The notes: a model not told the origin generated them from the letters alone. A stretch of DNA of 35,010 bases from an uncultured Clostridia bacterium (GCA_937907055.1 CALCTW010000034.1:1-35010); one strand, 5' to 3'. Positions 13,753-22,089 are shown, numbered from the stretch's first letter. Made by a program: numbers and translations.

Positions 13753-15570
13753 TTACGCGTTCAGCAGAGAGCCGGTCGCCTCATCCTCATACTGACGGGT
13801 ATACAGGCGATGATAATAGCCGCCCTTCTTCAGCAGCTCGGTATGCGTGCCCTGTTCCACGATCTTACCGTCCTGCACCACGAGGATCAGATCGGCATTC
13901 TTGACAGTAGACAGGCGGTGCGCGATCACAAGGCTGGTACGGCCCTGTATGATGGTATCGATGGCAGCCTGGATCTTCTGTTCGGTCAGGGTATCCACGC
14001 TGGCCGTGGCTTCATCCAGCACCAGAATCCGGGGATCGCACAGGATGGCGCGCGCGAAGCTGATCAATTGCTTTTCGCCGGTGGACAGCACATCGCCGCC
14101 CTCGCCCACATCGGTATCGATGCCGTTTTCCATCCGCGCCACCACCTCATCCGCGCTGACCAGCTTCAGCGCGCGGGCGATCTGTTCCTCCGTCGCGTTC
14201 GGATTGCCGTACAGCAGGTTTTCACGGATCGTGCCGCTGAACAGATGCGGTGTCTGCAGCACGTAGCCGATGGCGGAATGCAGCCACAGCTGACTGCGCT
14301 CCCGGGCATCCCGGTCATCGATCAGCACCTGACCCGCGGTGGGCTCAAAGAAGCGGCAGACCAGATTGACCAGTGTACTCTTGCCCGCGCCGGTCTCGCC
14401 GACGATGGCGATATTGCTGCCGAAGGGGATCTTCAGATTAAAATGCTCCAGCACGTATTCATCGCCGTCCGGATACCTGAAGGAGACATCCTTGAATTCG
14501 ATATCGCCGCGCAGCGGTTCCCAGTTTTCCTTCTTCGGGTTGAAGGAGTCGCCGTACTGTTCAATGACCGCGGGGGTATCGGTCACATCGCTCTTCGTGC
14601 CCAGCAGACGGGTCAGACGCTCGATATTGACCTGCGTTGTAATCACATCGCTGATCGCGTCAATGATCCAGCGGACAGGCTCCATCATGCCCTCGGCATA
14701 GCTCATGAACATGGAGAAGGTGCCCACTTCGCTCTCGGCGATGTATCCGCCCTTCCACAGCACGATGGCCAGCGCCAGACTGCTGGCCAGGTTCATGGTG
14801 GCGGCAAACAGTCCGCGAAGACGGCTGGCATGGATGCCCATGTGCTTCATCTTCGCCGTATCGGCATTGAAATCGCCGTTCATCTTATCCTCGATCACGA
14901 GGGTCTTGATGGTCTTGGCGCCGGTAATGCCTTCATTGAAATCGCCCGTGATCCTGCTGTTCTGCTCGCGGATCTGACGGTTCACATGCACCAGCTTTTT
15001 CTGGAACAGGCTGAAAAGGATCACGATCAGCGGCAGAATGGTGACCACCATCAGCGCCAGCTTGGCGTTGACGATGAACATGACCGCCACGACACCCACC
15101 AGATAGCTCAGATGCCACACGCTGTCCATCAGCGTCCAGCTGACCAGCGAGCCGATGCGGGAGGTGTCGCTCATCACACGGCTGTGGATATAGCCCACGC
15201 TGTTCTGATTAAAATAGCTGAAGGAAAGGGTCTGCAGATGATTGAACGCCGCGTTGCGCAGGTCCCGGTTGAAGGAGACCTCCACCGTCATGGCGCCGGA
15301 GCAGCTCACATAGTTGCACGCGCCCGCGAACAGGGTGCAGCCGACATACAGCAGAATGAACCACGGCAGGGTGTCCAGGGTATGCTCCCCGATAAAGTGG
15401 TTCAGCGCGTAGCGCTGGAAAACCGGAATCAGGATATCCACACCCGTCGCCAGCAGGCCGCAAAACACCATGATGCTCAGCCGCTTCCGGTACTTTTTCA
15501 TGAACGGGATCAGCCGCGGGATCCCGAAAAACGGCAGAGACACATTTTTTTCTTTCGTTTCTTCACTCAT
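13753..15570 (-). CDS. Heterodimeric ABC multidrug exporter, catalytic-Glu half (BmrD-like)
   Basis: This 605-residue half-transporter has an N-terminal six-helix membrane domain (about 25-330) and a nucleotide-binding domain. Walker A is GETGAGKST at 391-399, the signature is the unusual LSTGE at 495-499, Walker B ends in Asp519-Glu520, and the switch His is 551. With the partner upstream it matches the asymmetric exporter type (TM287/288, BmrC/BmrD). In that type one subunit keeps the catalytic Glu but has a divergent signature, and the other has the reverse. Its ATG overlaps the partner's TAA by one base (TAATG), so the two are made together. The complex should export drugs or lipids across the membrane; substrate unknown. 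Confidence 0.93.
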   Translation of the reverse strand: MSEETKEKNVSLPFFGIPRLIPFMKKYRKRLSIMVFCGLLATGVDILIPVFQRYALNHFIGEHTLDTLPWFILLYVGCTLFAGACNYVSCSGAMTVEVSFNRDLRNAAFNHLQTLSFSYFNQNSVGYIHSRVMSDTSRIGSLVSWTLMDSVWHLSYLVGVVAVMFIVNAKLALMVVTILPLIVILFSLFQKKLVHVNRQIREQNSRITGDFNEGITGAKTIKTLVIEDKMNGDFNADTAKMKHMGIHASRLRGLFAATMNLASSLALAIVLWKGGYIAESEVGTFSMFMSYAEGMMEPVRWIIDAISDVITTQVNIERLTRLLGTKSDVTDTPAVIEQYGDSFNPKKENWEPLRGDIEFKDVSFRYPDGDEYVLEHFNLKIPFGSNIAIVGETGAGKSTLVNLVCRFFEPTAGQVLIDDRDARERSQLWLHSAIGYVLQTPHLFSGTIRENLLYGNPNATEEQIARALKLVSADEVVARMENGIDTDVGEGGDVLSTGEKQLISFARAILCDPRILVLDEATASVDTLTEQKIQAAIDTIIQGRTSLVIAHRLSTVKNADLILVVQDGKIVEQGTHTELLKKGGYYHRLYTRQYEDEATGSLLNA

Positions 15571-17408
15571 TATTCACACGCCTCCTCTCCGGAAAGGCTC
15601 TGGATATCGTAGATCTGTTTATATAGTCCCTCCTGACGCGCCAGTTCCTCCGGCGTGCCCAGCTGGGCGACCCGGCCATGATCCAGCACAAGCACCTGCT
15701 CTGCCTTGGACAGGGTGGTGATGCGGTGGCTGATCAGGATGATGGTCGCGCTGCCGAAACGCTTTTCAAGCGCGGCGCGGATCTTCGCGTCGGTCTCGGT
15801 ATCGACTGCGGACAGGGAATCATCAAAGATCATCACCGGGGTCTTCTGCGTCAGCATACGGGCAATGGCCGCGCGCTGCTTCTGACCGCCGGACAGCGTA
15901 ACGCCGCGCTCACCCACGAAGGTGTCATAACCCTTGCTGAAGCCGTTGATCGTCTCATCCAGGCAGGCGGCCTTCGCGGCCTCGTCGATATCCGCCTGGA
16001 TCAGCGCGTCATTGGTGATCATCAGGTTTTCCTTCAAGGTGCGCGAGAACAGGAACGGCTCCTGCAGAACGATGCCGATGTTCTTCCGCAGATGCTCCAT
16101 GCGGATCTCATTGATGTCCCTGCCGCCGATAGTGATCCGGCCGTTCTCCGGCTTCAGGGGATACAGGCGGTCCAGCAGATACATCAGCGTGCTCTTACCG
16201 CTGCCCGTACCGCCCAGAATGCCCAGCGTGGTCCCGGCCGGGATCCTGAAGGAGATGTCATGCAGCATCTCGGGGCAGTTGTCATACCCGAAGCTCACAT
16301 GATCGAATACGATATCCCCGGTCATATCGGCATCCGTCACGCCCGGCGCGTCCTTCTCTTCGTCCGCGTCCATGATATAGCCCACACGGTCGATCGCGAC
16401 ACCGGCCTTGCTCATCTCGCTGATCATGCGGCCCAGCTGACGGACAGGCCACACCAGCATGCCGTTGTAGCTGACGAAGGCGATATACTGGCCGGGTGTC
16501 ATGTCTCCGTTCAGCACGAAGATCACACCGAAAACGCTGGTCAGCATCACCTGAACGCCCACCAGAATATCGCTCGTGATCCAGAAGCGCGCCAGGATCA
16601 TGGCCATTTTTGTCCACAGGGATGTGTAGTAATCGTTGTGCTTTTCAAAACGGTCACGCTCGTAACGCTCCCGTCCGAAGGCGCGCACCACACGCACACC
16701 GGTCAGGTTCTCCTGCGCCATGGCGCTCAGCTTGCCCTCGTTTTCATCGCACTTTTCAAAAGCCTCTCCCACCTTATTGTGGAACACCAGCGAATAGATG
16801 ACCATGATGGGCATCGGCGCCAGCGCGACCAGCGTCAGAAGCGGATTCATCCCGATCATGAAGACCAGGCTCATGACCAGCAGGATCACGATGCGGATCA
16901 GGCCGGTCATCTGCTCGGAAATAAAGTTGCGCATGGTATCGATATCGCTGGTGCAGCGCTGGATGATATCGCCCGTGTGATTCTGCATGTGCCACTGGAA
17001 CGGCAGGCGGCTGATGTGCGAATAAAGCGTATCGCGCATGTTCTTGACCAGTGTTTCGCTGCCGCGGGCATTGGTCACGCGGAAGCCGTACTGGCAGATC
17101 ACCTTGACCAGCGCCACCAGCACGATGGCGAGCGCCAGGATCCACAGATCCTGCCTGAGCTGCGCCACACCGCCCACCTTCGCGATCAGATCCTGCACAA
17201 AGGGGCTCAGACTGCTGAGCTCCTGCCCGCCGATGACATTATCCACCGCCACGCGGATGATCTGCGGGGTGATCATGTCGCTCAGCGCGCTGAGCGCCGC
17301 GCAAAGCATGCACAAAAGGAACATGGCCCGCGCGCCCCTCAAAAATGCCCAGATCAGTTTCGCGCGTCCGGGCCGCTTTTCAGACGGCTTTGAAATCGTA
17401 TTTTCCAT
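15570..17408 (-). CDS. Heterodimeric ABC multidrug exporter, degenerate-site half (BmrC-like)
   Basis: This 612-residue half-transporter has a membrane domain (about 20-340) and a nucleotide-binding domain with Walker A GGTGSGKST at 399-407 and canonical LSGGQ at 505-509. Walker B ends in Asp529-Asp530, so the catalytic Glu is replaced by Asp530. This is the known mark of the non-hydrolysing site in heterodimeric exporters, complementing the partner with LSTGE and Glu520. The start at 17408 has GGAGGG about 7 nt upstream; the longer frame from 17471 runs into the terminator hairpin and has no ribosome site. Expression is probably controlled by the attenuator and leader peptide 42-170 bp upstream. 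Confidence 0.93.
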   Translation of the reverse strand: MENTISKPSEKRPGRAKLIWAFLRGARAMFLLCMLCAALSALSDMITPQIIRVAVDNVIGGQELSSLSPFVQDLIAKVGGVAQLRQDLWILALAIVLVALVKVICQYGFRVTNARGSETLVKNMRDTLYSHISRLPFQWHMQNHTGDIIQRCTSDIDTMRNFISEQMTGLIRIVILLVMSLVFMIGMNPLLTLVALAPMPIMVIYSLVFHNKVGEAFEKCDENEGKLSAMAQENLTGVRVVRAFGRERYERDRFEKHNDYYTSLWTKMAMILARFWITSDILVGVQVMLTSVFGVIFVLNGDMTPGQYIAFVSYNGMLVWPVRQLGRMISEMSKAGVAIDRVGYIMDADEEKDAPGVTDADMTGDIVFDHVSFGYDNCPEMLHDISFRIPAGTTLGILGGTGSGKSTLMYLLDRLYPLKPENGRITIGGRDINEIRMEHLRKNIGIVLQEPFLFSRTLKENLMITNDALIQADIDEAAKAACLDETINGFSKGYDTFVGERGVTLSGGQKQRAAIARMLTQKTPVMIFDDSLSAVDTETDAKIRAALEKRFGSATIILISHRITTLSKAEQVLVLDHGRVAQLGTPEELARQEGLYKQIYDIQSLSGEEACE

Positions 17409-17449
17409 ATTCGGTCCCTCCCTATCACAGAGTCTGTTTCTCTGCCAAT

Positions 17450-17482
17450 AAAAAACGCCTGTTCCGCACATACGGACAGGCG
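17450..17482 (-). terminator. Attenuator terminator in the ABC operon leader
   Basis: On the minus strand the stem CGCCTGTCCG (17482-17473) with CGGAACAGGCG (17466-17456) is followed by T6 (17455-17450). It lies between the leader peptide stop and the first ABC gene, so it must be read through for exporter expression. Its 3' arm sequence CGGAACAGG is repeated inside the leader peptide gene (17539-17531), which lets the 5' arm pair with either. Confidence 0.85.
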
Positions 17483-17501
17483 TGGAATTTCATCAGCCCT
17501 T

Positions 17502-17576
17502 TTACAGGAAGAAGGCACATGTATCCCTTTCCTGTTCCGTATCCTGCATATCATTCAGATGATCCCTGATGTACAT
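17502..17576 (-). CDS. 24-residue leader peptide of ABC exporter operon
   Basis: An ATG at 17576 with an excellent AAGGAG ribosome site 7 nt upstream (17589-17584) opens 24 codons, starting MYIRDHLNDM and ending TCAFFL, with TAA at 17504-17502. The attenuator terminator begins 19 nt after the stop. A hairpin (17535-17529 with 17510-17504) lies wholly inside the frame and would be disturbed by a translating or stalled ribosome. The layout equals that of BmrB, the leader peptide upstream of bmrCD in Bacillus subtilis, where ribosome-active antibiotics cause stalling and read-through. Length and sequence are not obviously homologous to BmrB. The peptide ORF is seen; regulation is inferred by analogy. 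Confidence 0.75.
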   Translation of the reverse strand: MYIRDHLNDMQDTEQERDTCAFFL

Positions 17577-17694
17577 GTTCCTTCTCCTTTCTGTTTCATT
17601 CCGGGTGCCTGCTCAACATATCACAGTTTTCCGGTTTTGTCACGTGTTTTCATGTTGCCTTCCGCCCTGCCGGGACGGGCTGTAAGGCTAACGA

Positions 17695-17755
17695 CCGTTA
17701 TTATTGCATAACGGATGTTCTCTGTCAACCCCGGCCGCGCGTTTTTTATTGCATA
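17695..17755. promoter_or_regulatory. Operator-like repeats at the ABC operon promoter
   Basis: CCGTTAT (17695-17701) and ATAACGG (17708-17714) form a 7-bp inverted repeat with a 6-bp spacer over the -10 region. TTATTGCATA at 17701-17710 is repeated exactly at 17746-17755, just upstream of the -35 box, where ATTGCATACAAT is itself palindromic. The size fits a MarR- or TetR-type dimer. No regulator gene is adjacent. Confidence 0.55.
17700..17728 (-). promoter_or_regulatory. Promoter of ABC exporter operon
   Basis: Minus strand TTGACA (17728-17723), 17 nt, AATAAT (17705-17700). Transcription would start near 17693 and leave about 117 nt of 5' UTR before the leader peptide. That UTR also contains a 10-codon mini-frame (ATG near 17650, GGAAGG upstream). 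Confidence 0.8.
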
Positions 17756-17790
17756 CAATGCGCCCGACAGGCGAAACGGCCCGGATAAAC

Positions 17791-17823
17791 AAAAAACGGA
17801 TCAGCGCCCGAAAAGAGCGCTGA
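17791..17823 (-). terminator. Terminator of SH3-like protein gene
   Basis: TCAGCGC (17801-17807) pairs with 17817-17823; on the minus strand it is followed by a T6 tract (17796-17791). Confidence 0.8.
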
Positions 17824-17853
17824 CCCGGAAACGAACGATGATCAGACAGAAGT

Positions 17854-18726
17854 TCAGTCGATCTCGGCCTCGTATTCCACAACGAAGGCATACTGTCCGT
17901 TATACTCGACCAGATACCACTGACGGTTGAAGAACTCATCCACCGTCTTGCCGAAGCACTTGAAGCGGTCACCGGAAACGGCCTTGTAGAGGGTGGGGTT
18001 GTAATCACCGCTCGTGGACGCGTCATCGGGACGGAACAGGATCAGCGCGTCCTGATCCACATCCAGCATCTTGGGCGTCTTGTACAGATGGACCACGCAG
18101 GCGCGGCGATAATTCCAGGAGATGGCGCCCAGCGTGCCGGCAGGCGTATACTGCGTGCTGCCCTTGCGGGTGATGGCATACCAGGGATCGCCGTCTTCAC
18201 CGATGACAGTGCCGGCGTAGGGGAACATCTCACCGTAATTGGCGCCGCCCACCATTTCATAGCTGCTGCCGGCACCGGTGCGGATGCGGCTGGGATTCAG
18301 CTGGTTGCAGATGAAGACGTAAAGGTTATCGTATACCGGCGCGGCAGGCTCCACCTGCTCGACGGCTTCAAAAACCATATCCTGCGGGATCATCAGCTTC
18401 AGCGCGTCATTTTCAAACAGGAGCATCGCAGCCGCGGTATTCTCCGCCTGCATATACAGCGCGGGGACCTCGCCCTCATTGCCGTCCATCACGGTATAAC
18501 CAGCCTGAGCGGCGCGCTCCGCGTAGGAAGCGACAAAGGCGTTCACATCAGCGGGAGCGGGATAAGTGAACACAGTATAAACAGCACCGGCATACTCGGT
18601 ATTGCCTTCAACGGTGCCGACCGCGCCCAGATCCAGCGCGGGATCGGGCAGGGCTTCGACTTCCGCCAGCGCGGCGCAGGTAAAGAGCATCAAAACAGCC
18701 AACAGGCAGATGATCCATTTTTTCAT
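17854..18726 (-). CDS. Secreted SH3-like domain protein
   Basis: This 290-residue protein has a clear Sec signal peptide (MKKWIICLLAVLMLFTCAALA, residues 1-21, cut probably after ALA). The N-terminal third (25-125) is an unassigned alpha/beta region. Residues about 133-185 carry a bacterial SH3-like pattern (NQLNPSRIRTGAGSSYEMVG, then G-x-x-FPYAGTV and DPWYAI). A final beta-rich part ends in QWYLVEYNGQYAFVVEYEAEID. Such domains bind cell-wall peptides or mediate protein contacts outside the cell. No catalytic domain is visible. The ATG has GGAGGA about 6 nt upstream and a strong promoter; the unit is a single gene. Confidence 0.75.
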   Translation of the reverse strand: MKKWIICLLAVLMLFTCAALAEVEALPDPALDLGAVGTVEGNTEYAGAVYTVFTYPAPADVNAFVASYAERAAQAGYTVMDGNEGEVPALYMQAENTAAAMLLFENDALKLMIPQDMVFEAVEQVEPAAPVYDNLYVFICNQLNPSRIRTGAGSSYEMVGGANYGEMFPYAGTVIGEDGDPWYAITRKGSTQYTPAGTLGAISWNYRRACVVHLYKTPKMLDVDQDALILFRPDDASTSGDYNPTLYKAVSGDRFKCFGKTVDEFFNRQWYLVEYNGQYAFVVEYEAEID

Positions 18727-18791
18727 GGTCGATTCCTCCTCGTTTTTCCGGGAAAAGGCCGAACTTTTTCAGCCTCTTTTTCCACAGTACA

Positions 18792-18820
18792 ATACTATTC
18801 TTTTTCCACAGCTTTGTCAA
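18792..18820 (-). promoter_or_regulatory. Promoter of SH3-like gene
   Basis: Minus strand TTGACA (18820-18815), 17 nt, TAGTAT (18797-18792), 65 bp before the ATG. Confidence 0.82.
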
Positions 18821-18835
18821 TATTTCCTTATACGC

Positions 18836-18864
18836 AAAAAGCAGCGGAAAAACCGCTGCTTTTT
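18836..18864 (-). terminator. Terminator of rpsU
   Basis: A 12-bp stem (18836-18847 with 18853-18864) has A5 and T5 at its two ends. It lies 10 bp beyond the rpsU stop and can work in both directions. Confidence 0.88.
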
Positions 18865-18873
18865 AAGAAGTCA

Positions 18874-19047
18874 TCAATACTTACGCTTACGAGCCGCTTC
18901 AGCCTTCTTCTTGCGCTTCACGCTGGGCTTTTCGTAATGTTCGCGCTTGCGGACCTCAGCAAGAACGCCCGCGCGGGCGCACTGCCTCTTAAAGCGCTTC
19001 AGGGCGCTTTCCAAAGATTCATTCTCTTTTACTCGAACTTCAGACAC
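18874..19047 (-). CDS. rpsU: 30S ribosomal protein S21
   Basis: This 57-residue, strongly basic protein is ribosomal protein bS21, which binds the small subunit near the anti-Shine-Dalgarno end of 16S rRNA and helps initiation. Characteristic are VKENESLESALKRFKR near 6-21, the REHYEKPS motif near 38-45 and the Lys/Arg-rich end. The start is GTG at 19047 with GGGAGGG about 6 nt upstream. The same frame stays open for more than 1.2 kb further back, but that is only antisense to the transporter gene. It is monocistronic with a consensus promoter and terminator; the common dnaG/rpoD or yqeY neighbours are absent. Confidence 0.95.
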   Translation of the reverse strand: MSEVRVKENESLESALKRFKRQCARAGVLAEVRKREHYEKPSVKRKKKAEAARKRKY

Positions 19048-19116
19048 TGTTATCCCTCCCTTCGCCACTTCGCCTTGGCAATCGCCGTATACACGACGGA
19101 TGGCGACCGTACGGAT

Positions 19117-19145
19117 ATTATAGTACGAATACCCCTTCCCGTCAA
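19117..19145 (-). promoter_or_regulatory. Promoter of rpsU
   Basis: Minus strand TTGACG (19145-19140), 17 nt, perfect TATAAT (19122-19117). Confidence 0.88.
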
Positions 19146-19217
19146 CTGCTTTTTGGAAAGTTAACATTTTACCCCGACCGATCCCGGCGTTGTTTTGCCC
19201 TTTGTGAAACCCCGTGA

Positions 19218-19246
19218 TTGACAAAAAAGACCTGTCCTGATATATT
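19218..19246 (+). promoter_or_regulatory. Promoter of EamA transporter
   Basis: TTGACA (19218-19223), 17 nt, TATATT (19241-19246). It is divergent from the rpsU promoter 72 bp away. Confidence 0.88.
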
Positions 19247-19314
19247 TTCCACGTTGTTTTCTGAGGAAAAATGCCCTGTTTTTTATCACATTTTTCATTA
19301 AAAAGGATGATCGC

Positions 19315-20187
19315 ATGAACAAAAAGCTCCTCGGACATCTGCTCGCGCTTTTCTCCTGCTGTGTATGGGGCACCACCTTTATCTGCTCCAAGATCCTGCT
19401 GCAGCACATGACGCCGGTCACGCTGCTGCTCATCCGCTTTGTGCTGGGCTTCTTTGCCCTCTTCCTGCTCTACCCCAAGCCGATGCCCTTCCTTGGCCTG
19501 AAAAAGGAGTTGATCCTGCTCGGCGCGGGTGTCAGCGGCATCACGGTCTATTATCAACTGGAAAACACCGCGCTCCTCTATGCTGATGCCTCTCTGGTCA
19601 GTGTCATCATCTGCACCGCGCCGTTCTTCGTCACCATCTGCTCCCGCCTGTTTCTCCGCACGGAGAAGCTGCGCCGCGGCTTTATTCCGGGCCTGCTCAT
19701 TTCCACCGCGGGCATCTGCGTGATGAGCTTTACCGGCGCGCTGCAGCAGACCAGCCTGTCCGGCGTGCTGATGGCCGTGATCGCGGCGATGTCCTGGGGC
19801 TTTTATTCTGTCTTCACCAAAAAGGCGGAGGCCTTCGGCTATCACACCATCCAGACCACGCGCCGCCTTTTCCTGTACGGCACGCTGGGCATGACCCCCT
19901 TCATCCTGCTTGACAAGGATTTTTCCCTTGACTTTTCCCTGATCATTCAGCCGGAGATCCTGATCAACCTGCTGTTCCTCGGCATCGTCGCCAGCGCGCT
20001 CTGCTTTGTCACATGGAATACAGGGCTCAAGCATCTGGGCACGCTGTCCTCCAGCGTTTACATCTATCTCACCCCGGTCATCACGGTGGCGTTTTCTGTT
20101 CCCATCCTGCACGAGCAGCTTTCGCTGCAGGGTGTGATCGGCATTATCCTCACCCTGCTCGGCGTGATCGTTTCCGAATGGCTGTAA
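19315..20187 (+). CDS. DMT superfamily EamA-type transporter
   Basis: This 290-residue protein has ten hydrophobic segments in two EamA repeats (about 8-137 and 148-288), the standard layout of drug/metabolite transporters. The typical opening CVWGTTFICSKILL and the second-repeat AAMSWGFYSVFTKK motif are clear. Such proteins are usually exporters of amino acids or other metabolites; the substrate cannot be named. An AAAGGA site lies 8 nt before the ATG. It has its own promoter and terminator. Confidence 0.9.
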   Translation: MNKKLLGHLLALFSCCVWGTTFICSKILLQHMTPVTLLLIRFVLGFFALFLLYPKPMPFLGLKKELILLGAGVSGITVYYQLENTALLYADASLVSVIICTAPFFVTICSRLFLRTEKLRRGFIPGLLISTAGICVMSFTGALQQTSLSGVLMAVIAAMSWGFYSVFTKKAEAFGYHTIQTTRRLFLYGTLGMTPFILLDKDFSLDFSLIIQPEILINLLFLGIVASALCFVTWNTGLKHLGTLSSSVYIYLTPVITVAFSVPILHEQLSLQGVIGIILTLLGVIVSEWL

Positions 20188-20254
20188 GAACACTTCCTTA
20201 CAGAAAGCCCAAAAACACGCAGAACATCGATACCGATCCATGACGATCATCATA

Positions 20255-20292
20255 AAAGCCGCGCGAGGCAGACTCACGCGGCTTTGTTTTTT
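20255..20292 (+). terminator. Terminator of EamA transporter
   Basis: A 9-bp stem (AAAGCCGCG 20255-20263 with 20277-20285) is followed by GT6. The convergent minus-strand gene ends 3 bp beyond, so the terminator separates the two units. Confidence 0.85.
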
Positions 20293-20294
20293 GA

Positions 20295-21008
20295 TCATTC
20301 AAGGATCATATAGCGCTTAAACAGTGGCACCAGCTCATCCGCTTCCGACGGGGCGTAGCGCGGCGAGATCGCGAGCGAAACAAAATCATACGTCGCTTCA
20401 GCACGGAATTCCTCCGGCCCTCCGTACACGCGGAAGGGGATCTCCGGCTCGGGACCGTTCTGTTTTTCAAACATCCTTGAAGTCAGGGAGACCATTTTGA
20501 TCGTGCCGGGATCATCCGGCTTCAGGATCTCCTTCGGGATATCCGGACGCGAGAAGGGCTGACGCACATTCTCCAGCGCGCGGATCCGGCGCATGGCCAG
20601 CGCAAACAGAAGATAATTGGCCTCGTCCAGCTTATGGTCCGCGTAAAACGCGTTCAGATCCAGACGCTTTTCCACAGCGCGGCTGATGACATTGTACAGC
20701 ACATAGCCCGGCCCGGGATAACCGATGCCCAGATCGCTGTGCGCGTCGATATGCGTCGCCTCGAAGGGGGCCGTCAGCCGGCCTTCTCTGATCAGCTGTT
20801 CCCACCAGACCAGTGCCTGATCATGGGTCTCAAACACGCGCCCGGGAATGGGCCGCGCGGCATCCAGCCCGCACTGCTCCTCCAGAAAACGGCGCGCCCG
20901 TTCCTCCGGCCAGGGCTCATGCCCCGTCAGGCAGGGGCGCTCCCCCTTTTCCGCCAGCGGACAGCAATCCGCCAGAAAGAAATCCAGATCGATATCCAGT
21001 ACCCGCAT
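20295..21008 (-). CDS. UPF0489 family protein (arginase-like fold)
   Basis: This 237-residue protein matches UPF0489. It begins with DIDLDFF (residues 5-11) and has HIDAHSDLG near 87-95, the same Asp/His metal-ligand arrangement as ureohydrolases and deacetylases. A YDFVSLAISPRYAPSEAD stretch near the end completes the family pattern. No reaction has been assigned to the family to my knowledge. It is the last gene of a minus-strand run; 46 bp separate it from the aldo/keto reductase. Confidence 0.75.
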   Translation of the reverse strand: MRVLDIDLDFFLADCCPLAEKGERPCLTGHEPWPEERARRFLEEQCGLDAARPIPGRVFETHDQALVWWEQLIREGRLTAPFEATHIDAHSDLGIGYPGPGYVLYNVISRAVEKRLDLNAFYADHKLDEANYLLFALAMRRIRALENVRQPFSRPDIPKEILKPDDPGTIKMVSLTSRMFEKQNGPEPEIPFRVYGGPEEFRAEATYDFVSLAISPRYAPSEADELVPLFKRYMILE

Positions 21009-21054
21009 ATGTTTTCATCCTTGCATTCCGGGACGGCTCAGAGGCCGCGCCGGA

Positions 21055-22089
21055 TCATTTCTTTTCTTTGACATCCGCCCTGCCGGCAATGATATCCCGG
21101 TAATCCGCCAGATTCTTCTTGAGCAGCGTGGGGATCGGCAGTTCATACGGGCAGCGGCTCAGACAGGCGCCGCATTCCACGCAGTCATCGATCTTTTCCA
21201 TTTCGACCTGCCATTCCGGGCTCAGCCAGTGAGTGGTCGGAGAACGGCGGATCATCTGGCTCATGCGCGCCGCCTGATTGATCTGGATGCCCACGGTGCA
21301 GGGCATGCAGTAGCCGCAGCCGCGGCAGAATTCGCCCAGCAGCTCCTTCCGGTCGGCATCGATCACCGCCTGCAGCTCCTCCGTCATCACGGCATCCCGC
21401 TCAAAGAAGCTCAGCCACTGCTCCAGCTCGCTCTCCTTCTGAACGCCCCAGATGGGCAGGACGGGATACTGTGTCATGAACGCCATGCAGGCATCCGCGT
21501 TAGTCAGCAGACCGCCGGAAAGGCCCTTCATGGCAATGAAGCCCATGTCAGCCGCTTCACACTTCTTTACCAGCGCGATATCGCGGTCGGACGCCAGATA
21601 GGAGAACGGGAACTGCAGCGTTTCATACAGGCCGCTTTCCACGATCTCCTCCGCCACGCCGATCTTATGCGCCGTGATGCCGATATGACGGATCATGCCT
21701 TTTTCCTTCGCCTCCAGCAGGGCTTCATACATGCCGGTGCCGTCGCCGGGACGATAGCAGCGATCCGCGCAATGCAGCTGATAGATGTCCAGATAATCGG
21801 TCTTCAGATTGGTCAGGGTCGTGTTCAGATCCTTCCAGAACTGCTCCGGGGTCTTCGCGCCGGTCTTGGACGCGATGAAGATCTTTTCACGCATGCCTTC
21901 AAAGGCAATGCCCAGCTTGACCTCGCTGTCCGTATACGCGCGGGCGGTATCAAAGAAGGTCATGCCGCCTTCATAAGCCCTGCGCAGGATACGCACGGCC
22001 TCCTCCACGGACACACGCTGCACCGGCAGCGCGCCGAAGGCGTTCTTGGGGGTCACGATCCCGGTCTTACCCAGTTTGATCATTTCCAT
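21055..22089 (-). CDS. Aldo/keto reductase with C-terminal Fe-S cysteines
   Basis: This 344-residue protein has an aldo/keto reductase barrel with the catalytic tetrad visible: Asp47, Tyr52 (FDTARAY), Lys75 (IASK) and His106 (DIYQLH). The C-terminal 90 residues add CRGCGYCMPC and CVECGACLSRCP, the second a classic 4Fe-4S motif. Enzymes of this type in anaerobes couple NAD(P)H or ferredoxin to reduction of unknown carbonyl compounds. The start was placed at 22089 because GGAAG lies 5-6 nt upstream; the longer frame from 22182 runs into the peptidase gene. It lies 68 bp after the M20 peptidase in the same direction. Confidence 0.88.
   Translation of the reverse strand: MEMIKLGKTGIVTPKNAFGALPVQRVSVEEAVRILRRAYEGGMTFFDTARAYTDSEVKLGIAFEGMREKIFIASKTGAKTPEQFWKDLNTTLTNLKTDYLDIYQLHCADRCYRPGDGTGMYEALLEAKEKGMIRHIGITAHKIGVAEEIVESGLYETLQFPFSYLASDRDIALVKKCEAADMGFIAMKGLSGGLLTNADACMAFMTQYPVLPIWGVQKESELEQWLSFFERDAVMTEELQAVIDADRKELLGEFCRGCGYCMPCTVGIQINQAARMSQMIRRSPTTHWLSPEWQVEMEKIDDCVECGACLSRCPYELPIPTLLKKNLADYRDIIAGRADVKEKK

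Noticed and set aside
13744..17393. Long plus-strand open frames over the ABC exporter genes
   Set aside because: They are mirror frames of the two exporter genes without ribosome sites or recognisable domains.
18874..20298. A 474-codon minus-strand frame ending in ribosomal protein S21
   Set aside because: Only the last 57 codons are a gene; the rest is antisense to the EamA transporter and lies upstream of the rpsU promoter.
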